A DNA stretch of 64,000 nt from JANMAT01 sp031359995 (lineage in GTDB: Bacteria > Actinomycetota > Acidimicrobiia > Acidimicrobiales > Ilumatobacteraceae), in assembly GCA_031359995.1 (NCBI GenBank), contig JANMAT010000196.1:1-64000 (forward strand), in the 5' to 3' direction. The translations under genes were made by a program, and so were the position numbers. Below the pieces are notes generated by a model that was not told the origin of the DNA, ran no database searches, and worked only from the letters and a program-made list of their open reading frames with translations. Of the stretch, positions 51,888 through 61,065 are shown piece by piece (position 1 is the first letter of the stretch; every line of letters starts with the position of its first letter).

Positions 51888-53089
51888 GACGGGCTCCTCA
51901 CGTAGCGGCTCTGGGGCCGGCCGAGGCCGAGGCGTTCACGCAGCAGGCCGGGTTCGTAGGCCCGGCGGAAGGCGCCGGCGCGCTGAAGCGCCGGCACCAG
52001 ACCATCGACGATGGCGTCCAGGTCACGACCGATCACCGCGGGCCGCACGCGGAAGCCGACCAGGCCGTGAGCGGCCCACGCCAGCAGCTCTTCGGCCAGC
52101 TCGTCAGGTGTGCCGGCGAACTGCTGGCAGTCGGTCTTGAAGCGGGCGCCGTCGGCCTCGTCGAGGGCCTCACGGCGGCGCACGGCCTCGTCGTGGGTGG
52201 CGGCCAGCACCACCTGCAGGTCGCCGAAGATCAGCAGCGGTGTGCCGGTGCGGCCCACGTCGTGCTCGGCCTGGCGCACGCCGTGCACCCAGCGGTCCAC
52301 GTCGGCGGCATCCTTCGGCGTGACCATCACGACGTCGGCGGCGCGCGCCGCGAACTCGAACGGCACGCGCGAGTGGGCCAAGGCCACCACGAGCGGTTGG
52401 CCCTGCGGCGGGCGGGGCACGATCGACGGGCCCTTCACCGAGAAGAAGCGGCCCTCGAAGTCGATGTAGTGCAGCTTGTCGCGATCGACGAAGCGGCCGG
52501 TGGGCTCGTCGCGGATGACAGCGTCGTCCTCCCAGCTGTCCCACAGGCGGCGGGTCACCTCGACGGCATCGGCCGCCTCGTCGAACAGGCCGCTCACCAC
52601 CGCGGCAACCTCGGGCGTGGCCGGCAGGCGCGGGTCGATCTCGGGGAACGTGCGCCGGCCCACGTGGGCGGCTTCGGCGGCACGGGTGGAGATCTGGGGA
52701 CGCCAACCACCGCGACCCCGGCTCACGTAATCGAGCGTGGAGATGCCCGAGCCGATGTGGAAGGGCTCGGTGTGGGTGGGCACCACCGTGGGCACGAGCC
52801 CGATGTGCTGGGTGAGCGGCGCCATGAACGACGCGATCGACAGGGCGTCGAGCCGGCCCCGTACCTGATCGGTGCGCTCGTCGGGCCCCGAGTACCGGGC
52901 CGACTGGATGCCGAAGGAGTCCTCGATGGTGAGGAAGTCGGCCAGGCCGCGCTCGGCGGCGCGGGCCAGGTCACCCCAGTAGCGCGGGGTGAACAGCTCG
53001 GCCGGGCGGGCCGATGGGTCGCGCCACGACGCCGGGTGGAAGCCGGTGCCGTCGAGGGCCACCGCGAGGTGCAGCGGTTGATCGGTCAT
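51884..53089 (-). CDS. LLM-class FMN-dependent monooxygenase, 401 aa
   Basis: ATG at 53089 overlaps the upstream stop. Family blocks: LHLAVALDGTGFHPASWRDP at the N-terminus, YWGDLARAAERGLADFLTIEDSFG near residue 40, GLVPTVVPTHTEPFHIGSGISTLDYVSRGRGGWRPQIST near 95-135, and QGQPLVVALAHSRVPFEFAARAADVVMV near 235. It is distantly related to the following LLM protein, not a recent duplicate. The pair suggests either two successive oxidations or two substrates handled with a shared flavin supply. It resembles the N-terminal-variant luciferase-like enzymes found with organosulfur catabolism genes. Confidence 0.92.
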   Translation of the reverse strand: MTDQPLHLAVALDGTGFHPASWRDPSARPAELFTPRYWGDLARAAERGLADFLTIEDSFGIQSARYSGPDERTDQVRGRLDALSIASFMAPLTQHIGLVPTVVPTHTEPFHIGSGISTLDYVSRGRGGWRPQISTRAAEAAHVGRRTFPEIDPRLPATPEVAAVVSGLFDEAADAVEVTRRLWDSWEDDAVIRDEPTGRFVDRDKLHYIDFEGRFFSVKGPSIVPRPPQGQPLVVALAHSRVPFEFAARAADVVMVTPKDAADVDRWVHGVRQAEHDVGRTGTPLLIFGDLQVVLAATHDEAVRRREALDEADGARFKTDCQQFAGTPDELAEELLAWAAHGLVGFRVRPAVIGRDLDAIVDGLVPALQRAGAFRRAYEPGLLRERLGLGRPQSRYVRSPS

Positions 53090-55026
53090 GCGGACCTTCC
53101 CGAGAGCGGAGGGACGGAGCTGGATGCGGCGATGTCGGCCAGGGTGGTCAGGATGGCACGCGCCACACCGTCGTTCTGCCGGAACGCCGGCGCGTTGGTG
53201 CGGGGCCGGGCGAACGCCCCGGCGGCCGGTCGGCTGGTGAAGACGCCAAGGGCGTGGCGGCGCGGGTGGGGCCGTCGCTCGGCGTCGACCAGGCGCATGG
53301 CGGCGCCGGTCACCACGGCCCGGCCGGTGTTGGCCGACCAGTCGCCGTCGGTGACGACCTCCTCCAACACCTCGCCGCGCTCCCGCCAGTGCTGCAGCAG
53401 CGGGTCGAAGGAGCGCGACACCGACGGTCCGGCGATGCGGGCGTCGACCAGCGCGGTGGTGGCGATCTCGTCGGGGTGGCTCGTGCTGCGGGCCACGAAC
53501 ACGCCGCGCTCGGCGTCGGTGGTGACGGTGGTGGCGGCACCGGTGAAGCGCAGCAGGCCGGCGTCGGCCAGGGCCAGGAACTGGCGCAGCCGGTCGGGCG
53601 GCGGGCCGCTGGCGTAGTACATGAAGAAGCTGAACCACCAGCCGCCCACACCGGTGACGCGCGACCGGGCCGTGAGGCGACCGGTGGCACCGATGAACCC
53701 GAGCGGGCCGAAGCTGAGCAGCATGCCCATGAACGCGCCGAGGTCGGCGCTGTAGGCGGTGTCCGTGCGGCGGGCCACGTCGTCGGTGATGTGGTTCACG
53801 AGGTGCGCCTGCAGCGCGTCGGCCGAGGGTAGGTGCACGCCGGCGAGCGGTCGGTCGATGGCGCGGATGTCGAAGCGATCGGCAGGGTCGGGCACCGCCG
53901 CGGCCACCAGTTCGTCGATGGCCGGGCCGAGGTCGAGGGCGGCGTAGCGGGCCGCGAACTCGGACCACGGCAGGGTGGCGCGTTCGCCATGGGCGTGGAA
54001 CAGCTCGTGGTAGTAGGCCCAGCCCGCCTCCTTGGCCAGCAGCGGATACACGTCACGGTCGAAGTCGATGGGCTCGGGTCGCGCCGCCAGCGCGTCGATG
54101 GCGGCGCGGTCCAGGAACCGGGGCAGCGGGGCCAGCGGCGCCTGCAGCCGGTAGTCGGGTTTCGAGCGGTAGGGCACGCCGCGCCGCGAGCCCACGTGCA
54201 GCACCGGTTCACGGCCGCTCGGGTGGTAGCGCAGGATGCCGTCGGGCCGGCGTTCGAAGCGCCCGCCGCGGCCTTCGGTCAGGAGCACGACGAGGTCGGT
54301 GAAGGCCTGGCCGAACCCGAGCACGAGCACGTCGGTGCCCGGCGCCAGCACCGACAGGTCCTGCTCGGCCGTGTGGCCGGCGGGCACGTGCACCAGACCC
54401 CGTTCGGCGGCGAAGCGACCGAACGCCGCGCTGGTGGCGTCGGGCCCGGCGTCGAGGTGGCCCAGGGCGAACACGGCCACGTCGACGGTGAGGGCGGTGC
54501 CGTCATCGAGCGTGATCTGCTGGCGGCCGTCGGCGCCATCGACCGTGTCGATGGCGCGGGCGGTGTGCACCACCACCTCGACCCGGTCGGGCAGCGACGC
54601 CAGCACGCCCTGGTGGAACCAGTGGAGGTACGCCGACTGCACGCGCCGGGTCGGGAACGACATGCCGTCCAGATGGCGGATCTCGTCGATCAGGTCGGGC
54701 GGGGCGAGCGACGCCAACGTGGCGTCGTCGACCGAGTGGGCCCACTCGATCAGCGACGGACCGGGCCGTACGGGCCCGTCGCAGCGCACCGAGTCGTCGG
54801 TGAACATGGTGACGTCCTCGGCCAGCGAGTTCATCCACAGCCGCGGGTCCAGGTCGGGGCGCCACACCCGCCCGGTACCGGCGCGGTGGGGGTCGATGAG
54901 GTGGATGCGCACCGCCACGTCGGGCAGCACCTCGGCGAGGTTGGCCGCGACCCGCTCCAGCAACGAGGACGCGGTGGGGCCGGCGCCGACGAGGGCCAGC
55001 TCGACCACCGGTGCGGGTTCGGTCAC
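53086..55026 (-). CDS. FAD/NAD(P)-binding protein (NAD_binding_9 type), 646 aa
   Basis: GTG at 55026 or the immediately adjacent codon starts TEPAPVVELALVGAGPTASSLLE. VGAGPTASSLLERVA is the first dinucleotide fold. The block RIHLIDPHRAGTGRVWRPDLDPRLWMN, with later DVAVFALGHLD and VLVLGFGQAFTDLVVLLTEGRGG, is the NAD_binding_9 pattern that resembles L-lysine N6- or ornithine-hydroxylase-like flavoproteins without their substrate motifs. It overlaps the first LLM gene by four bases and heads the operon, so it might supply reduced flavin or oxidise the same substrate. The function of the family is unsettled; naming it a flavin reductase is only inference. Confidence 0.85.
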   Translation of the reverse strand: MTEPAPVVELALVGAGPTASSLLERVAANLAEVLPDVAVRIHLIDPHRAGTGRVWRPDLDPRLWMNSLAEDVTMFTDDSVRCDGPVRPGPSLIEWAHSVDDATLASLAPPDLIDEIRHLDGMSFPTRRVQSAYLHWFHQGVLASLPDRVEVVVHTARAIDTVDGADGRQQITLDDGTALTVDVAVFALGHLDAGPDATSAAFGRFAAERGLVHVPAGHTAEQDLSVLAPGTDVLVLGFGQAFTDLVVLLTEGRGGRFERRPDGILRYHPSGREPVLHVGSRRGVPYRSKPDYRLQAPLAPLPRFLDRAAIDALAARPEPIDFDRDVYPLLAKEAGWAYYHELFHAHGERATLPWSEFAARYAALDLGPAIDELVAAAVPDPADRFDIRAIDRPLAGVHLPSADALQAHLVNHITDDVARRTDTAYSADLGAFMGMLLSFGPLGFIGATGRLTARSRVTGVGGWWFSFFMYYASGPPPDRLRQFLALADAGLLRFTGAATTVTTDAERGVFVARSTSHPDEIATTALVDARIAGPSVSRSFDPLLQHWRERGEVLEEVVTDGDWSANTGRAVVTGAAMRLVDAERRPHPRRHALGVFTSRPAAGAFARPRTNAPAFRQNDGVARAILTTLADIAASSSVPPLSGRSA

Positions 55027-55037
55027 CCCCTCACCCT

Positions 55038-55058
55038 ACCAATGTCGACAAGTTTGGT
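55038..55058. promoter_or_regulatory. Imperfect 21-bp palindrome upstream of the FAD/LLM operon
   Basis: ACCAATGTCGACAAGTTTGGT has outer arms ACCAA/TTGGT with exact pairing and a TGTCGACA-type core; seven of ten base pairs match. It lies 12 bases before the operon's first start codon, in one of the few AT-richer stretches of the region. It could be the binding site of a TetR- or GntR-type regulator, but none is encoded next to it. Confidence 0.3.
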
Positions 55059-55075
55059 CACCTTTGGGCGACGGG

Positions 55076-56173
55076 TCAGGGGTAGCGGTTCCAGAGCAGC
55101 GACAGGCCCATGGCGGCCACACCCAGCAGGGCGCCGATGGCGGCGAAGACCGCGCTGACCTCCTGGTCCTTCTTCTGCAGCGAGATCTGCTTGGGCAGGT
55201 TCTCGAACACGTCACGCAGCTGCGTGGCGTCCTCGGCCCTGTGGAACGAGCCGCCGGTCATCTCGGCCACCTTGGTGAGGGTGGGCTCGTCGATCACCAG
55301 GAACGACCGACCGCCGCCGGCGTTCTGGCCACCGGGGTCGCGCGGGAAGCCGCCGCCACCGCCGAAGCCCTGGTCGAACGCCTCGCCACCGAGCTGGGCG
55401 GAGGTGCACACCATCGACGTCGGGTTCGTCGTGCCGAAGCCGATCGTGTACACCCGTATGTGGCGGTCGACGGCCTGCTTGGCCGCCTCGATCGGGTCGA
55501 TGCCGCGCGTGTTGGCCCCGTCGGTCAGCAGCACGACGATGTCGGGCACGTAGCTGCCGTCGCCCGGTGCCGTGGCCGGCGCCGCGCGACCGGGGGCGGC
55601 GTCGCCGGCCACATCGACCGGGCGCACGTCGGGGTTCACCGCCGCCAACGCGTCGATCGCCTTGAGCGTGGCCGCGCCGATCACCGTGCCGCGCGCCGTG
55701 GTCAGGTTGTCGATGGCCTGCACGAGTTGCTTCTTGTCGGTGGTGGGCGGCACCACCACTTCGGCGAAGCCGGCAAAGGCCACGATGCCGATGCGCGTGC
55801 TGGAGTCCTGCGACTTCACGAAGTTGCGGGCCGCGTCCTGGGCCACGGTGAGCCGGTTGGGCTTCACGTCGGTGGCGCACATCGAGCGCGACACGTCGAG
55901 GGCGAGGATGATCGACGTGCGGTTCAGCGGCATCTTCAGCGACGTCTGCGGCCGGGCACTGGCCACGCCGAGCCCGGCGATGCTGGCCAGGAACAACCCG
56001 ACGGGCACGTGCCGCTTCCAGGTCGAGCGCTTGGGCAGCGCCGCCTTGATGAGCGCGACGCTCGAGAAGCGCACCGCCCCCTTGCGACGCTTGCGGAGCT
56101 GCCAGATGTAGGCGCCCAGCAGCACCGGCACGAACAGCAGCGACAGGAGGGCCAGCGGCCAGGTGAACGACAC
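55076..56173 (-). CDS. VWA-domain membrane protein (BatA/BatB-like), 365 aa
   Basis: GTG at 56173, three bases after the preceding gene's stop. Two membrane helices at residues 5-24 and 57-75 precede the von Willebrand A domain (about 88-310), whose MIDAS is DVSRSM (D-x-S-x-S) near residue 92 with LLTDGANT near 222. The C-terminal helix at about 340-360 anchors the other end. The insert GGEAFDQGFGGGGGFPRD is glycine-rich. Such proteins act with MoxR ATPases in metal-centre or complex assembly and stress resistance. It is the last gene of the module. Confidence 0.9.
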   Translation of the reverse strand: MSFTWPLALLSLLFVPVLLGAYIWQLRKRRKGAVRFSSVALIKAALPKRSTWKRHVPVGLFLASIAGLGVASARPQTSLKMPLNRTSIILALDVSRSMCATDVKPNRLTVAQDAARNFVKSQDSSTRIGIVAFAGFAEVVVPPTTDKKQLVQAIDNLTTARGTVIGAATLKAIDALAAVNPDVRPVDVAGDAAPGRAAPATAPGDGSYVPDIVVLLTDGANTRGIDPIEAAKQAVDRHIRVYTIGFGTTNPTSMVCTSAQLGGEAFDQGFGGGGGFPRDPGGQNAGGGRSFLVIDEPTLTKVAEMTGGSFHRAEDATQLRDVFENLPKQISLQKKDQEVSAVFAAIGALLGVAAMGLSLLWNRYP

Positions 56174-56175
56174 GG

Positions 56176-57165
56176 CTACACCAACCTCCCGAACCACACG
56201 AGCGACAGAGCGCCGCCCACGAAGAACAGCATCGCTCCGAGGCCTGTGGCCACGCCGGTGACCTCGGTGCGCTGCGTCGAGCGGGTGAACTTCAGATCGA
56301 TCTTGTCGTACACCTTGCTGAGCGACGCGGCGTCCTCGGCGTGGTAGTAGGTGCCGTCGGTGACGTCGGCGATCTGGGTGAGCAGCGCCTCGTCGAGCTT
56401 GGTCGCCAGGCTGAACCCGTCGAGCTCGACCACCGTGCCGTCGGGGCTGCCGATGCCGATCGGGTAGATGTGCACGCCGGCCACCGCCGCCAGCTTGGCG
56501 ATCTCGACCGGGTCGGGGTTCTGGGTGTTCTCGCCGTCGGACAACAGGATCACCGAGGCCGAACCGAAGTAGCCGATGTCGACGTTGTCGAGGTTGCCCG
56601 CGGTGGCCTCGGTGTCGATGGCGATGGGCTTGCCGGCGATGGCGTTGAGCGCGGTGAAGATGCCCTTGCCCAACGAGGTGGCCCCCTGGGGCTTCAGGCG
56701 GTCGATGGCGGCGATCACGTCGCCGGCGACGTTGGTGGGGGCCTGTGTCACCAAGCCGCCGTCGCTGAAGGCGACGACGCCGATCTTGATCGACGTGGGC
56801 TGCTTGTCCACGAAGGCCTTCGCGGCCGCCTTGGCTGCGTCCATGCGGGTGGGCTGCAGGTCGGTGGCGATCATGCTGTTCGACACGTCGAAGGCCAGGA
56901 TCACCGTGCCCTCCCGCTTGGGCAGCGTGAGGTTCATCTGGGGGCGGGCCAGGGCGAACAGCATGAGGGTGAGGGCCAGCAGGAAGAGCGCGAACGGCAC
57001 GTGGCGCAGACGGCGCTTGCGCCGCGTGGCGGCCGAGGGCACGAACCCCTGGGCGGCCAGCGCGGCGGCACGGGCCGTCCGGCGGCGCTGGAGCAGCACG
57101 TAGCCCACGACGAACGTAGGCGCCAACGCCAGCAGCACCAGGAGCTTCGGCCACACGAACGACAT
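56176..57165 (-). CDS. VWA-domain membrane protein (BatA/BatB-like), 329 aa
   Basis: ATG at 57165 overlaps the stop of the DUF58 gene (TGATG). Like the next gene it has two N-terminal helices (residues 6-25 and 56-75), a von Willebrand A domain with DVSNSM near residue 91 and LLSDGENT near 220, and a C-terminal helix at about 300-325. The two VWA proteins are paralogues, about half alike in the domain core, so they may form a heterodimer in the membrane. Both MIDAS sites are intact, implying metal-dependent adhesion to a client. Confidence 0.92.
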   Translation of the reverse strand: MSFVWPKLLVLLALAPTFVVGYVLLQRRRTARAAALAAQGFVPSAATRRKRRLRHVPFALFLLALTLMLFALARPQMNLTLPKREGTVILAFDVSNSMIATDLQPTRMDAAKAAAKAFVDKQPTSIKIGVVAFSDGGLVTQAPTNVAGDVIAAIDRLKPQGATSLGKGIFTALNAIAGKPIAIDTEATAGNLDNVDIGYFGSASVILLSDGENTQNPDPVEIAKLAAVAGVHIYPIGIGSPDGTVVELDGFSLATKLDEALLTQIADVTDGTYYHAEDAASLSKVYDKIDLKFTRSTQRTEVTGVATGLGAMLFFVGGALSLVWFGRLV

Positions 57166-58029
57166 CAACGCCTCCGCATCCGCCGCAGCTGGATGATGCG
57201 CACCAGGGCGCCCACGAGGTCCTCGTCGGTGGACACGGTGTGGAGGTCGATGCCGCCGCGCCGTGCGGCCACCTGCAGCTGCGCCTCGCGCTCGCGGGTG
57301 ACGGCCTGGTAGCGCTGACGGAACTCGGGGTCGCTCGTGTCGACCGACAGCAGCTCCCCGGTCTCGGCGTCCTCCACGACGATGAGCCCGGCGTCGGGCA
57401 GCTCGACCTCTCGCGGGTCGAACAGACGGATGGCGACGAGCTCGTGGCGCTGGCTCAGCAAGGAAAGCGGGCGCTCCCACCCCGGCTCGCTCAGGAAGTC
57501 GGACACCACCAGGAGCAGCGACCGGCGCCTGATGGTGCTCACGGCGAGGTCGAACAGCCCGGTCAGGTCGGTGGACGTGCCCGTCGACTCGGTGGGCATC
57601 ATCAGGTCTCGGGCCAGGCGCAGCACCTGGTTGCGCCCGCTCGCCGGCGCGATCGTGCGCTCGGTGCGGTTGTTGTACAGGATCGCCCCCACGCGGTTGC
57701 CGCCGCGCGTCATCAGGTGGGCCAGCGTGGTCGCCAGCTCGGTGAGCACGAGATCCTTGGGTCGGTCGACGGCGCCGAAGCCCATGGACGGTGAGCGGTC
57801 GAGCAGCAGCCAGGCGGTGAGCTCGCGGTCTTCGTGGAACGTGCGCACGTGCACCGAGTCGGTGCGGGCGGTGACGTTCCAGTCGATGCGGCGCACATCG
57901 TCGCCCGCCTCGTAGTCGCGGAGGTCGGCGAAGTCGACACCGCTGCCGCGCAGCAGGGTCCGGTAGTCGCCCTGCAACCGACCGTCGAGGCGGCGGACCA
58001 CCCGCCACTCGAGCCGGCGCAGGATGCGC

Positions 58030-58058
<29 letters not shown>
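57165..58058 (-). CDS. DUF58 domain-containing protein, 297 aa
   Basis: ATG at 58058 overlaps the end of moxR by 29 bases; no better start lies within. GSGVDFADLRDYEAGDDVRRIDWNVTART (residues 38-66) is the DUF58 signature, followed by LLLDRSPSMGFGA, which is a degenerate VWA MIDAS. The protein is soluble. In MoxR systems DUF58 proteins follow the ATPase and probably link it to the VWA membrane partners. The order moxR-DUF58-VWA-VWA here is the standard one, but no tetratricopeptide or BatD-type gene is present. Confidence 0.94.
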
Positions 58059-59073
<1,015 letters not shown>

Positions 59074-59107
59074 GTCCGTGCTCCTCCTGATCACGATGTG
59101 GTGTCGA

Positions 59108-59983
59108 TCACTGCGACGGCCCTCCCGCGGCACCACCGGCGGTACCGATCGGGACGGCGAAGCCGATGCCGATGAAGTAGCCCTGCTGGCCGCCCTGCGT
59201 CGCCGGGTTGGCCAGGGCGGTCACGATGCCGAGGACCTGGCCGCTGCGGTTCAGTAGGGGGCCACCCGAGCTGCCCGGGTTCACCGCGGCGTCGAACTGG
59301 ATGAGGCCGTCGAGGGTGGCCCCGCCGTTCGGCAGCGGGATCGACCGGTTCAGGCCCGACACCACCCCGGCGCTCAACGACTGCACGAGACCGAGGGGGT
59401 GGCCCACGGCGAACACGGCGTCGCCGACCTGCGCCCCACCGCCGAGCACCGCCGGCACGATGACCTCGGGTGCACCGTCGGCCACGAGCACGGCGATGTC
59501 GTGCTCGGGCTGATCGGTGCTGACCTTGGCGTTGGCCTTGGTGCCGTCGGCGAACACCACGCGGATGCTCTTCGCGTCGGCCACCACGTGGTGGGCGGTG
59601 AGGATCGCACCGTCTTTGTTGACGATGACCCCCGTGCCGAGGCCGGCGTCCTTGGAGGGGTCGGGGCCGCCGGTGTCGGTCTCCACGATCACCAGCGACG
59701 GCAGGATCGTCTGGTAGACGAAGGCGGCGTCGGGCGGTGCCTTGGCCTGGTCGGCGAGGGCCTGGTCGATGGCGGACTTCGTGCTCGCGGCGATCTCGGC
59801 GCGGGTGATGGGCTCGGTACCCGAGGACCGGCGGCCCACGGCGATGCCGGCGAGCACGACCACCACCAGCGCGATGGCCAGCATGCGGCGCGACGGGCGG
59901 CGACGACGGGGCACCGGGGCATCTTCCGGGGCGTCGTGCGGCCCCTGCCCCGCGTCGACGATGCTGCCCCCACGGTGCGCCAC
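59108..59983 (-). CDS. Membrane-anchored trypsin-like serine protease without PDZ domain (HtrA-related), 291 aa
   Basis: GTG at 59983 (AHRGGSIVDAGQGPHDAPED). A basic region precedes one membrane helix at residues about 33-50 (RMLAIALVVVVLAGIAVG), placing the protease outside. The catalytic triad is complete: His in ILTAHHVVAD near residue 138, Asp in EHDIAVLVADG near 171 and Ser in NPGSSGGPLL near 247. The chain ends about 20 residues after the protease domain, so the PDZ domain of HtrA/DegP is missing. Such PDZ-less forms occur in actinobacteria. It lies immediately upstream of the MoxR module and may process or protect its membrane clients. Confidence 0.9.
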   Translation of the reverse strand: MAHRGGSIVDAGQGPHDAPEDAPVPRRRRPSRRMLAIALVVVVLAGIAVGRRSSGTEPITRAEIAASTKSAIDQALADQAKAPPDAAFVYQTILPSLVIVETDTGGPDPSKDAGLGTGVIVNKDGAILTAHHVVADAKSIRVVFADGTKANAKVSTDQPEHDIAVLVADGAPEVIVPAVLGGGAQVGDAVFAVGHPLGLVQSLSAGVVSGLNRSIPLPNGGATLDGLIQFDAAVNPGSSGGPLLNRSGQVLGIVTALANPATQGGQQGYFIGIGFAVPIGTAGGAAGGPSQ

Positions 59984-60099
59984 GGCAGGAACCGTAGCTC
60001 TCGCTGCGGGGGCGGAACGGTTGCGGACATGCCGATCTCGGGTGCCGACGGGGAGTCTGGGAGACGTCTGGGAACGACCGGGCCCGGCGCCCGGCCCGC

Positions 60100-60792
60100 T
60101 CACGGCGCCAGCGCGGCGGCGACCGCCGCCTCGGCGTGGAGCCGGGTGGTGGGGAAGTAGGGCACGGCCACGTCCTGCGGTCCGAGGAGCAGCTCGATCT
60201 CGGTGCACCCGGCGATGACCCCGTGGGCGCCGCGCGTCACGAGCCGATCGATCACGTCGAGGTACGCGCGCTTCGACGCCGCGATCACGATGCCGCGCAC
60301 GAGCTCGTCGTAGATGATGTCGTGCACCGTGGTGCGGTCGGGTTCGTCGGGCACGACGACCACGAGGCCGTGCGCGGACAGGCGGTCGCGGTAGAACGCC
60401 CGCTCCATCGTGTAGCGCGTGCCGAGCAGGGCGACGTTGCGGATGCCGGCGGCGAGGACGGCCGCAGCGGTGGCGTCGGCCAGGTGCAGGAACGGCACGC
60501 TGATCGCCGCTTCGATGGCCGGGGCGACCACGTGCATCGTGTTGGTGCACAGCACGATCAGCTCGGCACCGGCCTGCTGCAGCCGCTGTGCATCGTGGGC
60601 CAGCAGCGCGCCGGCACCGTCCCAGTCGTCCGCGGCTTGCAGCGCTTCGATGGTCGCGAAGTCGTAGCTGCGGATGAGCAGATCGGCCGAGTGCACGCCA
60701 CCCAGACGGGCCCGCACACCTTCGTTGATGAGCCGCTCGTACACGATCGAGCTCTCCCAGCTCATGCCGCCCAGCAACCCGATGCGCTTCAT
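60100..60792 (-). CDS. Aspartate/glutamate racemase family protein, 230 aa
   Basis: ATG at 60792 starts MKRIGLLGGMSWESSIVYER; GGMSWESS is the N-terminal signature. The two catalytic cysteines are in LCTNTMHVV near residue 82 and AGCTEIELLL near residue 194, the acid-base pair of PLP-independent racemases. The TNTMH rather than TNT-Ala-H variant matches the YgeA/aspartate-racemase subgroup, whose members include broad-specificity racemases. The protein could racemise aspartate, glutamate or another amino acid for cell wall or signalling. It is not linked to cell-wall genes here. Confidence 0.93.
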   Translation of the reverse strand: MKRIGLLGGMSWESSIVYERLINEGVRARLGGVHSADLLIRSYDFATIEALQAADDWDGAGALLAHDAQRLQQAGAELIVLCTNTMHVVAPAIEAAISVPFLHLADATAAAVLAAGIRNVALLGTRYTMERAFYRDRLSAHGLVVVVPDEPDRTTVHDIIYDELVRGIVIAASKRAYLDVIDRLVTRGAHGVIAGCTEIELLLGPQDVAVPYFPTTRLHAEAAVAAALAP

Positions 60793-60878
60793 CGCGACGA
60801 CGTTACCGGCGGTTGGCGGGCCCCCGCACAGGGTACGTCGTCACCACAAGAACGACCTCTCAAAGGACGGAGACGACC

Positions 60879-60953
60879 ATGTACATCGGTGGCGGCCTTC
60901 TCGTGACCGTGCTCATCATCCTGGCCATCATCTTCCTCGCCAAGCGCGTGTGA
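60879..60953 (+). CDS. Single-span membrane microprotein, 24 aa
   Basis: ATG at 60879 has a GGAG ribosome site seven bases upstream (AGGACGGAGACGACC). The product begins MYIGGGLLVTVLIILAIIFL and ends AKRV: one hydrophobic helix of about 18 residues flanked by GG and a basic tail. Small proteins of exactly this design (MYIGGG followed by a hydrophobic run) recur in actinobacteria and are usually missed by gene finders. It is divergent from the racemase. The function is unknown; it may modulate a membrane partner or a sensor. Confidence 0.6.
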   Translation: MYIGGGLLVTVLIILAIIFLAKRV

Positions 60954-61065
60954 TCGCACGGGTTTGAAGGGCGAACCGAAGGGAACATCCTCGTGATCGA
61001 CGGAGTCAAGGAGAAGCTGCGCCGCGACTGATGGCGCCCCCGCGGCGGCGCAGTACCGTCGGCCC

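Noticed and set aside
59984..60099. Repeated GGAAC and AACCGT/ACGGTT pieces between the racemase and protease genes
   Set aside because: Arms of six bases with a long spacer in GC-rich DNA are expected by chance and have no clear regulatory position.
60993..61031. A 12-residue frame from GTG (VIDGVKEKLRRD) after the microprotein gene
   Set aside because: It resembles the end of a CsbD-type helix but is too short, and the only start is GTG with a weak ribosome site.
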